Part shown: positions 30,871-38,261 of the stretch, piece by piece
Position numbering within the stretch: position 1 is the stretch's first letter
How the letters are laid out: each line of letters begins with the position of its first letter
Source of the DNA: Nitratireductor indicus C115
GTDB taxonomy: Bacteria; Pseudomonadota; Alphaproteobacteria; Rhizobiales; Rhizobiaceae
Direction: 5' to 3'
NCBI RefSeq assembly: GCF_000300515.1
Contig: NZ_AMSI01000006.1
Location: 242,499 to 306,498, forward strand
DNA length: 64,000 nt
Made by a program: the position numbers and the translations under genes
The notes under the pieces: generated by a model
Database searches by the model: none
Seen by the model: the letters and a program-made list of their open reading frames with translations, nothing else
Told to the model about the DNA's origin: nothing

Positions 30871-31695
30871 TCAGTCGAACAGGGAAACCGAGGCGGGCAG
30901 CTTCCACTTGGCGATCATCGCCTTGTAGGAACCGTCCTCCACCATCGCCTTGATCGCGGCCTGCAATGCAGCCTGCAATTCGGTCGCGCCCTTGGGCGTG
31001 GCAATGCCGATCTGTGTGTTCATCTCGAACGGCTCGCCGGCGATCTCGAACACGCCCTGCATCTTCTCCAGTGCCATGACGGCACCCGGCGTGCTTTCAT
31101 AGTTGGCGTCGGCGCGTCCCTGGCTCAGCGAAAGCGCGCTGTCCTGTGCGGTCGGCAGCGTCAGCACCTTGACCTCGCCGAGGCCAGCAGCCTTGCACCG
31201 GTCATTGTCGGCGCGCGCCTGGCTTTCGGAAATACCGCCGAGCGTGACCGCAATGGTCTTGCCGCAGATGGAATCGTCGCGGCCGGTAATGCCCTTGGGG
31301 TTGCCCGCCTGCACCATAACATTGTTGCCGATCTTCAGATAGGGAACAAAGTCCACCTGCTCGGAGCGGGTCGGGTTGATGTACATGGCCGAGTTGATGA
31401 TATCGATGCGCCCGCCCTGCAAAGCCGGGATAAGCCCCTTGAACTCCATGTTCATGGCGGACGTCTCAACCTTCAGCTTCTCGGCAAGGCCATTGATGAA
31501 GTCGATATCGAAGCCGGTGAGCTTCCCATCCAGCATGTATTCGAACGGCGCAAAGCTGGCGGCGACGCCATAGGTGAGCTTGCCGCTCTCGACAAGCTTG
31601 GCGCCATCGAGTGTCTGGGCCGATGCCGCGCCGGAAAATGCGGCAACTGCCAGCGGCGCAGCGGCAAGGAAGAGATTGCGAAGAATGCGTTTCAT
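30871..31695 (-). CDS. Amino-acid ABC transporter substrate-binding protein (family 3)
   Basis: A 274-residue periplasmic protein: Sec signal (MKRILRNLFLAAAPLAVAAF, cleavage near ASA-QT) and an SBP_bac_3 fold with KLTYGVAASFAPFEYMLDGK, LTGFDIDFINGLAEKL, the ligand region IPALQGGRIDIINSAMYINP and TLGGISESQARAD. Presence of two mature Cys (ICGK and DRCKAAG) fits a disulfide of this family. I chose ATG 31695, where the signal peptide begins. It is the first gene of the seven-gene operon and the likely point of control by the divergent GntR gene at 32006. Confidence 0.93.
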   Translation of the reverse strand: MKRILRNLFLAAAPLAVAAFSGAASAQTLDGAKLVESGKLTYGVAASFAPFEYMLDGKLTGFDIDFINGLAEKLKVETSAMNMEFKGLIPALQGGRIDIINSAMYINPTRSEQVDFVPYLKIGNNVMVQAGNPKGITGRDDSICGKTIAVTLGGISESQARADNDRCKAAGLGEVKVLTLPTAQDSALSLSQGRADANYESTPGAVMALEKMQGVFEIAGEPFEMNTQIGIATPKGATELQAALQAAIKAMVEDGSYKAMIAKWKLPASVSLFD

Positions 31696-32005
31696 GCGGA
31701 GTTCCCCATTATTGGTTGCAGGAGCGTTGATTGCGTGCCCTGAGCGCCTTTGTGGCTGCCTCATTGTTTTTATTTAAACACTTGTACAATCCGTTTTGAA
31801 ACCCGTCAACCCATTCCGTCTGCGAGAAAACGATAAACGGGCTTGCCATCGGCTTTGCAGATTTGGTTATAGTTACGGAGAATTCCGCATCTTCCCGCAG
31901 CGGAATACTGGTGCAAAATTATGCAAAACCGGCTGCGAGAAGTTTGAAAATTGACCAGATTGCCTGTACAATAGGCAAACAACAATACAATTTGCCTCCC
32001 CGAAA
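31696..32005. promoter_or_regulatory. AT-rich divergent promoter region with candidate GntR operators
   Basis: This 310-bp region separates the binding-protein operon and the GntR regulator. TTGCCTgtacaatAGGCAA (31960-31978) is an inverted repeat with a 7-bp centre, 28 bp before the regulator ATG. The central TGTACAAT (31965-31972) recurs as TTGTACAAT at 31782-31790, 87 bp upstream of the binding-protein gene. Two copies flanking a divergent region suggest control of both units. No ORF is supported here. Confidence 0.6.
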
Positions 32006-32905
32006 ATGGATACAAACCCTCGTCAGAACCGCTATCTCCTTGCCAATCGGATCATCGAACTGGCGCGCGCCTCGCGGTTCCAGGCAGATTATCATCTGCG
32101 CGAACAGCAACTGGCCGACACGCTTCAGGTCTCGCGCACACCGATCCGCGCAGCCTTGATGCTGCTCGAGGAACAAGGGGTCGTGGAAGCACGCAAGAAC
32201 AAGGGCTTCTTCATGAAGCTCGGCGCCGAGGAACTCGGCCGTGCGGAAGTGGAAATACCGACCTCACCGCAGCAGGACCTCTATGCGCGGATTGTCGAGG
32301 ATCGGCTGTCCAACCAGCTCGGCGAGACCATCGGACAAGCGGAAATCCTGCGCCGTTACGGCGTGGAGCGCAATGTACTGCAAAAAACCCTGTCGGCATT
32401 GACCGCAGACGGGCTGATCACGCGCGGCCCTGGCCGCAACTGGACCTTCCAGCCCACACTCGACAACAAATTCGCCCTCGACGCGAGCTATGCGTTTCGC
32501 GAAGTGATCGAGCCGGCCGGCATATTGATGGACAGCTTCCGCGCGCATCCTGCTGCCCTTGAGCATATTCGCCTCGAACATCTGAACCTTCTGGCCCGGC
32601 CCGACGTCAACAGCCTGCCGGGGCGACAGCTGTTCGAACTCGACGCCAGTTTTCACGAGACCATCGCGGAGTGTTCGGGCAACACCTTCCTGCTCCAGTC
32701 GATCCAGCAGCAGAACCGGCTGCGCCGTCTTCTGGAGTTTGCGAGCTACAACAATGGCCGCCGCGTACGCGAATGGTGCCAGGAACATCTGCGCATCATC
32801 ACCGCACTCGAGGAGGGAGACCGCAACCGCGCCGCCGACCTCATGCGGGGCCACCTCGACACCGCACGCGCCAGCTCCGAGCGCTCCAAGCGCAGCGGCG
32901 GCTGA
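32006..32905 (+). CDS. GntR-family regulator with two tandem winged-helix domains and FCD-like domain
   Basis: A 299-residue protein, longer than the usual 220-250. Residues about 10-70 are a GntR winged helix (LREQQLADTLQVSRTPIRAALMLLEEQGVVEARKN with FFM wing). Residues about 90-150 look like a second winged helix (DLYARIVEDRLSNQLG, ILRRYGVERNVLQKTLSALTADGLITR). The rest is an all-helical FCD-type ligand domain (FELDASFHETIAECSGNTF; EWCQEHLRIITALEEGD; LMRGHLDTA) with its metal-site His residues. It is divergent from the seven-gene amide/amino-acid operon and probably binds the TGTACAAT sites between them. The second DNA-binding domain could allow longer or bipartite operators. Confidence 0.88.
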   Translation: MDTNPRQNRYLLANRIIELARASRFQADYHLREQQLADTLQVSRTPIRAALMLLEEQGVVEARKNKGFFMKLGAEELGRAEVEIPTSPQQDLYARIVEDRLSNQLGETIGQAEILRRYGVERNVLQKTLSALTADGLITRGPGRNWTFQPTLDNKFALDASYAFREVIEPAGILMDSFRAHPAALEHIRLEHLNLLARPDVNSLPGRQLFELDASFHETIAECSGNTFLLQSIQQQNRLRRLLEFASYNNGRRVREWCQEHLRIITALEEGDRNRAADLMRGHLDTARASSERSKRSGG

Positions 32906-32947
32906 CACAAAGCGCAGGGAAGCGCACTTGGCATTTCCATCCAGGGC

Positions 32948-32975
32948 ATATATGAACCATATACGATTCATATAT
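32948..32975. promoter_or_regulatory. Perfect palindrome before the ParD-like gene
   Basis: ATATATGAA (32948-32956) and TTCATATAT (32967-32975) are exact inverted repeats separated by 10 bp, ending 10 bp before the ATG at 32986. Ribbon-helix-helix proteins bind such sites on their own promoters, so autoregulation by the ParD-like product is likely. Confidence 0.65.
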
Positions 32976-32985
32976 GGAGAACCCG

Positions 32986-33198
32986 ATGGGCATCGTGAAC
33001 ATCGACGACGAACTGCATGATCAGCTGCGCCGTGCAAGCAAGGTGTCGCTTCGCTCGATTAACGCGCAGGCCGCCTATTGGATCAAGATCGGCATGCTGT
33101 GCGAGACCAATCCCACGCTCAGCTTCGCGGAAATCATTGGGCGCGAGCTGGACGCGGCAGGCGTATCCGCCCAGTCGATGGCTGCGGCAGAAGCATGA
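32986..33198 (+). CDS. ParD-like ribbon-helix-helix protein
   Basis: A 70-residue protein: MGIVNIDDELHDQLRRASKV begins with a beta strand followed by helices, the pattern of the ParD-like antitoxin family. SLRSINAQAAYWIKIG is the second helix region. I chose ATG 32986 because GGAG (32976-32979) lies 6 nt upstream; ATG 32974 would add MENP and sit inside the palindrome. No ParE-like toxin follows. Instead the gene overlaps a methionine aminopeptidase by ATGA. The role is probably autoregulation of the pair; whether it binds or controls the aminopeptidase is unknown. Confidence 0.82.
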   Translation: MGIVNIDDELHDQLRRASKVSLRSINAQAAYWIKIGMLCETNPTLSFAEIIGRELDAAGVSAQSMAAAEA

Positions 33199-33968
33199 TC
33201 AAAAGCTCCGGTGAACTTGCTCTGATGGCCGAATCCGGCCGGCTTCTGGCGTCCGTATTCGAACTTCTGGACCGCACTCCCCTTGTCGGCAGATCGACGC
33301 TTGAGATCAACGATATGGTCGAGCGTTTCATAGTGCACGACCTTGGCGCGCGTCCGGCGAGCAAGGGACAGTATGGCTATGGTTTCGTGCTGAATGCCTC
33401 GGTCAACGACGTGGTCTGCCACGGCGTCCCCTCGCAGACATCGATCCTGAAGGACGGCGATATCGTCAATCTCGACATCACGCTCGAAAAGAACGGCTAT
33501 ATCGCTGATTCCAGCAAGACTTATCTGATCGGCAAGGTCAATCCGGCCGCCAGGCGCCTGGTGCAGACAGCCTATGACGCCATGTGGATGGGCATTCAGG
33601 CAGTTCGCCCCGGCGCACGCCTCGGAGACATCGGCTGGGCAATCGAACGTCACGCCAAACGCAATGGATATTCGGTTGTGAGGGAATTCTGCGGCCATGG
33701 CATCGGCAAGGAGATGCATGAGGAGCCCCAGATTCTGCACTTCGGAAAGCCGGGAACGGGTCCTATCCTTCGCAGGGGAATGGTCTTCACCATCGAGCCG
33801 ATGCTCAATCGCGGAAGGCGTAACGTCAAGACAGAGGCCGACGGGTGGACCGTTTCCACGAAAGACGGATCGCTTTCCGCGCAGTTCGAGCACACCGTGG
33901 CCGTTACGGATTCAGGCGTTTCGGTGCTCACATTGCGCCGGGACGAAACCGGCAGGCACGCCGCCTGA
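33195..33968 (+). CDS. map: Type I methionine aminopeptidase
   Basis: A 257-residue MetAP removing N-terminal Met from proteins. All five metal ligands are present: LDITLEKNGYIADSSKTY (two Asp), CGHGIGKEMHEEP (His), FTIEPM (Glu) and FEHTVAV (Glu), and the substrate His is in VVCHGVPS. So it should be active, unlike the M24 protein at 25806. The start ATG 33195 overlaps the ParD-like stop as ATGA, indicating translational coupling. It has no ribosomal or secY neighbours, as the housekeeping copy usually would, so it is probably a second, accessory MetAP. Confidence 0.92.
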   Translation: MIKSSGELALMAESGRLLASVFELLDRTPLVGRSTLEINDMVERFIVHDLGARPASKGQYGYGFVLNASVNDVVCHGVPSQTSILKDGDIVNLDITLEKNGYIADSSKTYLIGKVNPAARRLVQTAYDAMWMGIQAVRPGARLGDIGWAIERHAKRNGYSVVREFCGHGIGKEMHEEPQILHFGKPGTGPILRRGMVFTIEPMLNRGRRNVKTEADGWTVSTKDGSLSAQFEHTVAVTDSGVSVLTLRRDETGRHAA

Positions 33969-33993
33969 GGGCGCAAGACGTCCGGCTGGTCGC

Positions 33994-34068
33994 TTCAGTG
34001 CAGGACCTGGCTGACGAAGAGCCGGCTGCGCTCGCTTACCGCCTCTGAAAGAACACCTTGGGTACGGA
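33994..34068 (-). pseudogene. Possible remnant of an amino-acid ABC ATPase C-terminus
   Basis: On the minus strand the last codons before a TGA at 33994-33998 read QGVLSEAVSERSRLFVSQVL followed by His. This resembles the tail of amino-acid ABC ATPases (compare SPRAQQFLNQILH ending the intact one at 29259). Nothing recognisable lies upstream before the next gene at 34093. If real, it is a decayed gene end left by deletion. Confidence 0.35.
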
Positions 34069-34092
34069 CACCGACAAGGCGTAAAACCTAAA

Positions 34093-35169
34093 TCACTCCG
34101 GGTCCCTGCGCATGCCACTTGCCCTGTCGAAGACATGGATGCGGCGGCGCTCGATACCCGAGCGGAAGGTTTCGCCGACGGCCACCCGATGCTCCCCGTC
34201 GACGATGGCCGTCACGGTCTTGCCGCCATAGCTGAAATAGACAAGCGTCTGTGCGCCCATAGGCTCGATCATGATGACCTCGCCACACACGGCCTCTCCC
34301 GCATCGTTGTTTATCAGCTCCGGGCGCAACCCGATGATGATCTCCTGCCCGTCTGCAACACCAAGGGCCGGATCGAGCTCCAGCGCATTTCCGTCAGCCA
34401 GCTGCGCCCGCAGATGCCCGTCGCCGCGCGCCGCCCTCGCCTCCAGAAAGTTCATGGCCGGCGATCCTATGAAACCGGCAACAAACAGATTGGCCGGGCG
34501 GTTATAGAGATCGAGCGGGCTTCCCTGCTGCTCCACATGTCCCTTGTTGAGCACGACCAGGCGGTCGGCCAGCGTCATCGCCTCGATCTGATCGTGCGTC
34601 ACATAGACAGAGGTCGTTTTCACCTTCTGGTGCAACTGCTTGATTTCGGCACGCATGGCCACCCTCAGCTTCGCATCGAGGTTTGAAAGCGGCTCGTCGA
34701 ACAGAAACACCTTGGGACTGCGCACGATGGCCCGGCCCATGGCGACCCTCTGCCGCTGCCCGCCGGAGAGCTGCCCGGGCTTGCGGTCGAGAAGCGCTTC
34801 CAGATCGAGCATACGCGCAGCCTCCGCCACCCGCTCCCGGATCTCCGCCTTGGGCTTCTTGGCGAGCCTGAGATTGAAGGACATGTTTTCGGCAACGGTC
34901 ATCTGCGGATAGAGCGCATAGGACTGGAACACCATTGCGATATTGCGATCCTTGGGACTGACATCGTTGACCTTGCGCCCCTCGATCCAGACTTCACCGC
35001 CGCTGACCTCTTCAAGGCCGGCGATCATGCGCAGAAGCGTGGACTTTCCGCAGCCCGAAGGCCCCACCAAAGCCACGAACTCACCGGATTCGATTTCCAG
35101 ATCGATACCAGGGATGACATTGACCGCGCCGAAGGTTTTCCGCACGCCGTTCAGAATCACTGAAGCCAT
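34093..35169 (-). CDS. CUT1 sugar ABC transporter ATP-binding protein (UgpC/MalK type)
   Basis: A 358-residue ATPase: Walker A GPSGCGKSTLLRMIAG, Q-loop MVFQSYALYPQM, signature GQLSGGQRQRVAMGRAI, Walker B VFLFDEPLSNLD, H-loop VTHDQIEAM. A C-terminal TOBE/regulatory domain (GLRPELINN; MGAQTLVYFSY) is present as in MalK. It is the last transporter gene of a minus-strand operon (binding protein 37028, permeases 36044 and 35217, then this). The operon also carries kinase, aldolase, aldehyde dehydrogenase and enolase genes upstream. Confidence 0.95.
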   Translation of the reverse strand: MASVILNGVRKTFGAVNVIPGIDLEIESGEFVALVGPSGCGKSTLLRMIAGLEEVSGGEVWIEGRKVNDVSPKDRNIAMVFQSYALYPQMTVAENMSFNLRLAKKPKAEIRERVAEAARMLDLEALLDRKPGQLSGGQRQRVAMGRAIVRSPKVFLFDEPLSNLDAKLRVAMRAEIKQLHQKVKTTSVYVTHDQIEAMTLADRLVVLNKGHVEQQGSPLDLYNRPANLFVAGFIGSPAMNFLEARAARGDGHLRAQLADGNALELDPALGVADGQEIIIGLRPELINNDAGEAVCGEVIMIEPMGAQTLVYFSYGGKTVTAIVDGEHRVAVGETFRSGIERRRIHVFDRASGMRRDPE

Positions 35170-35216
35170 ATTCGTCTCTCAGCCGAAAACCGGCTCTTTC
35201 CTTTGTCGTTTCGCAT

Positions 35217-36047
35217 TCAGCCCTTCACGCTGCCGGCAGCCATGCCCGACACGATGAAGCGCTGCATCAGAAGGTAGAGGGCGACCGCGGGCAGTGTGTA
35301 GACCACGCCCACAGCCATCACCGACTGGATGGGCGTGGAAATCTCGCCGATGAAGCCCGCGAGCCCTACGGAGGCAGGCTTGAGCGTGTCGTTGGTGATG
35401 AAGGTCAGCGCAAAGACATACTCGTTCCAGCCATGGAAGAAGGCGATCACGGCCGAAGCGGCGACCGAGGGCATGATGACGGGAAGCACCACCCGCACCA
35501 GCGCATTGATCCCCGTGCACCCGTCCAGCACCGCCGCTTCCTCTATCTCCACCGGCACCGTGTCGAAGGCGTTCTTCAGGATCCAGGTGATAACCGGCAG
35601 CGTGAAAGCCGTGTTGGCAAGGATGAGGCCTGCGTAGGAATTCAAGAGCCCGAGCGGCGAGAAGATGGAGAAGAGCGGCACCACGAGAACTGCCTCCGGC
35701 AGCATCTGCGTCACCAGCAAGCCGATGCCCACCCCGGCCTTGCCCCAGAAGGGAAACCGGGCGAAGGCATAGCCGAGCGGGATTGCCAGCGCCAGCGTCA
35801 GCACGGTCGTTCCGGCGGCGATGATGAAACTGTTGGCAAGCCAGGTCTTAACCGCTCCCTCCTCGAATATCTGGGCGAAAATGCCCAGTTGCGAGAGGGA
35901 CGGCACGAGTTGCGGCGACGCGGCGAACATGTTCGCATCCGACGTCGTGGCGGTCACGAACATCCAGTAAAAGGGAAAGATCGCGAGCCCTGCCAGCACG
36001 AAGATAATGACCAACGCCGCATGGCTGATGAATTCGGAGCGGGTCAT
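35217..36047 (-). CDS. CUT1 sugar ABC transporter permease (MalG type)
   Basis: A 276-residue permease with six spans, beginning AALVIIFVLAGLAIFPFYWM. The EAA coupling loop is EIEEAAVLDGCTGINALVRV (the EAAxxDG form typical of sugar permeases) followed by VLPVIMPSVAASAVIAF. The end VSGMAAGSVKG is typical of MalG-type proteins. Its start overlaps the MalF-type stop by ATGA. It forms a heterodimeric channel with 36044-36967. Confidence 0.94.
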   Translation of the reverse strand: MTRSEFISHAALVIIFVLAGLAIFPFYWMFVTATTSDANMFAASPQLVPSLSQLGIFAQIFEEGAVKTWLANSFIIAAGTTVLTLALAIPLGYAFARFPFWGKAGVGIGLLVTQMLPEAVLVVPLFSIFSPLGLLNSYAGLILANTAFTLPVITWILKNAFDTVPVEIEEAAVLDGCTGINALVRVVLPVIMPSVAASAVIAFFHGWNEYVFALTFITNDTLKPASVGLAGFIGEISTPIQSVMAVGVVYTLPAVALYLLMQRFIVSGMAAGSVKG

Positions 36048-36967
36048 CGCATTTTCTCCGCACGGGTTGCACGGTTGGCGACCGCGAAATAGGCGATGGT
36101 CACGAGAACGGACACGGCCATGCCCACCATGCCGACGGCTGCCGCCTCGCCCAGCTTGTTGATGATGAAGCCGCGCCGATAAAGGTCAATCACCAGCGTA
36201 TTGGTAGACCCGACGGGACCGCCCTGCGTGAGCAGCCAGATGAGCTCGAAACGGCGGATCGACCAGATCGTCATCAAAAGCGCAAGCAAGGCCACCGTCG
36301 GCCGGATCACTGGCCAGGTCACGGCATGGAACTGTGCCCACAATCCGGCTCCGTCGATCTGGGCCGCCTCCTTGAGTTCCTTCGGAACGGACTGGAGCGA
36401 AGCCAGGATAACAACCGCGGTGAAGGGAAAAAGCTGCCAAATCGTAATGGCAAGCACCGTGATGAGCGCAAGGCTTGGATTGTCCAGCCAGAGCCCTTCG
36501 GCAGGCATCAGGCCAAGCGGCTCCAGCCCGCGATTGACGATGCCGTACTGGCCGTTGAGCATCCAGCGGAACACCAGCGCAATCGCCACCGGCGGTGCAG
36601 CCCAGGGAATGATGATCAACGAGCGCACGAAGGAACGTCCGGTAAACTCCCGGTCCATCAAAAGCGCGGCGAAAAGGCCAAGACCGATGGTGCCGATGAC
36701 GCAGCCGGCCACGTAGATCGCAGTGACCTGAATGGAGTTGAAGAAATTCGGATCGCGCAGCAGGCGCGAGAAATTGGCGACACCGATGAAATTGAAACGG
36801 CTCGGATTGAGCAGCGACGTGTTGGAAACCGAAAGCCGCATCTCCTGCAGCAACGGTATCCCCTGGAAGACCAGAAGATAGACCACACCCGGCAGGACCA
36901 GCATATAAGGCAGCCATCGGCTGCCATGAATCCTGGCAAGCTGCGTTCCGTGACTATGTGAACTCAT
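36044..36967 (-). CDS. CUT1 sugar ABC transporter permease (MalF type)
   Basis: A 307-residue permease with six spans (LPYMLVLPGVVYLLVFQGIP first). The coupling loop is ELKEAAQIDGAGLWAQFHAV followed by TWPVIRPTVALLALLM. I chose ATG 36967 (MSSHSHGTQ) with AGGTGA upstream; the frame to 37015 runs through a hairpin and is unlikely to be translated. It is separated from the binding-protein gene by that hairpin and coupled to the MalG-type gene by an ATGA overlap. Confidence 0.93.
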   Translation of the reverse strand: MSSHSHGTQLARIHGSRWLPYMLVLPGVVYLLVFQGIPLLQEMRLSVSNTSLLNPSRFNFIGVANFSRLLRDPNFFNSIQVTAIYVAGCVIGTIGLGLFAALLMDREFTGRSFVRSLIIIPWAAPPVAIALVFRWMLNGQYGIVNRGLEPLGLMPAEGLWLDNPSLALITVLAITIWQLFPFTAVVILASLQSVPKELKEAAQIDGAGLWAQFHAVTWPVIRPTVALLALLMTIWSIRRFELIWLLTQGGPVGSTNTLVIDLYRRGFIINKLGEAAAVGMVGMAVSVLVTIAYFAVANRATRAEKMR

Positions 36968-36986
36968 GGCGTCTTTCACCTGCAAA

Positions 36987-37013
36987 GCTCCCGCGCTGCA
37001 AAAGCGCGGGAGC
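36987..37013 (-). other. Intercistronic hairpin after the sugar-binding-protein gene
   Basis: GCTCCCGCGCT (36987-36997) pairs perfectly over 11 bp with AGCGCGGGAGC (37003-37013), loop GCAAA. No T-run follows toward the permease. It is probably a 3' stabiliser or attenuator that raises binding-protein expression. Confidence 0.7.
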
Positions 37014-37027
37014 ATTCCGAAGGTTAT

Positions 37028-38233
37028 TTAGCGCAGGGCTTCTACCTGCGACTGGGCTTCGTTCATCGCCGCAGCGACATCCGTCTGACCGGCCAGAACA
37101 CGCATCACCGCCTCGACGACGATATTGCGCACCTGCGGGGTTTCGGCCTCCAGCCCTTGTGGCATGAAGGGAAGCGCCACATCGCCCAGACTGTCGAACA
37201 CTTCGATATAGGGCGCCTTCTCCAATTCCTCCTTGGTGCGCGCAATCGGCGTTGCCGCCGTCGAGCCACCGAGGAAGCCTTGCACCTTCGCCTGCGTCTC
37301 TGGCGTAAGGAACCATTTCATGAATGCCTTGGCCGCATCCGGGCTCTTGGAATTGCCGTTGATGGCGAGTGCAGCCATCACCTGGCCGATTGCCTTGGTG
37401 GGAAGCGGCGCCGGCGCCGCGGCAATGGCCGCATCCGGATTGGTGCCCTTCAACACGGTCGGAATGCCGCCATTGTCGATCATCATGGCGATCTTGCCTT
37501 CCGCGAACATGCGGCGATAAGTGGCCGCATCCGCACCCTTGGGAATGACATTGGCGTCATAGAGCGTCTTGTAGGCGGTCACGCCGGCAATCGTTTCGGC
37601 ACTGTTGATGGTCGGGTTTCCATCGACGGCCCAATGGCCTCCATTACCATAGACATAGTTCGACAAATCATACCAGACACCGGCTTCTTCAGCCTGCGTG
37701 TGCCGGAATGCAAACCCGTAGACACCGTCCTTGGTCTGCGCCTTGGCCTCCGCCACCAGTTCATCGAACGTGGTCGGCACTTTCGTGACAAGCGTCGGAT
37801 TATAAATGAGGGCATAGTTCGAGATGTCGAGCGCCACGCCATATTGCACGCCATCGACGATCAGCGAGTTGTTGCCGGGAAGCAGCGTCACACCATCCAC
37901 GACTTCGTCCAGCGACACGAGCAGCCCCGCCTCTGCGGCGGCATAGATGTTCGGCTGATCGAAGGCAATGACGTCTGGACCGCCACCGCCGCCCATCTGT
38001 GTGAACATGGTGGTGCCGAAGGACGAGAAAGGCGTCGTGACAGGTGTCACATGAACAGCGTCCTGGCTCTGATTGAACTCCTCCACGAGCGCAGTGAGCA
38101 ACGGACCGCGCAGCGGCTCGCCGAGCATGGACGCGGCAAAGCTGATTTCTGCGGGCTCTGCCGCTGCCGCGGCCACCGAACCCAGAAGCGCCAGGGCAGC
38201 CACCCCGGCCATGAGATTACGTCTATCGATCAT
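37028..38233 (-). CDS. CUT1 sugar ABC transporter substrate-binding protein
   Basis: A 401-residue family 1 extracellular binding protein. The signal peptide (MIDRRNLMAGVAALALLGSV, cleavage near AAA-EP) is followed by EFNQSQDAVHV, GGGGGPDVIAFDQPNIY, FRRMFAEGKIAMMIDNGG-type ligand segments (here YRRMFAEGKIAMMIDN) and KAFMKWFLTPETQAK near the end. GGAGACCAGG precedes the ATG. A twin Arg is present at RR near the N-terminus, but the context is more like Sec. It delivers a sugar or sugar acid to the permease pair at 35217-36967. Confidence 0.93.
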   Translation of the reverse strand: MIDRRNLMAGVAALALLGSVAAAAAEPAEISFAASMLGEPLRGPLLTALVEEFNQSQDAVHVTPVTTPFSSFGTTMFTQMGGGGGPDVIAFDQPNIYAAAEAGLLVSLDEVVDGVTLLPGNNSLIVDGVQYGVALDISNYALIYNPTLVTKVPTTFDELVAEAKAQTKDGVYGFAFRHTQAEEAGVWYDLSNYVYGNGGHWAVDGNPTINSAETIAGVTAYKTLYDANVIPKGADAATYRRMFAEGKIAMMIDNGGIPTVLKGTNPDAAIAAAPAPLPTKAIGQVMAALAINGNSKSPDAAKAFMKWFLTPETQAKVQGFLGGSTAATPIARTKEELEKAPYIEVFDSLGDVALPFMPQGLEAETPQVRNIVVEAVMRVLAGQTDVAAAMNEAQSQVEALR

Positions 38234-38261
38234 CCTGGTCTCCTCCCTTTGATGATGGACT

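Noticed and set aside
32986-33198. Classical ParDE toxin-antitoxin operon
   Set aside because: No ParE/RelE-like toxin gene follows; the overlapping partner is a complete methionine aminopeptidase.
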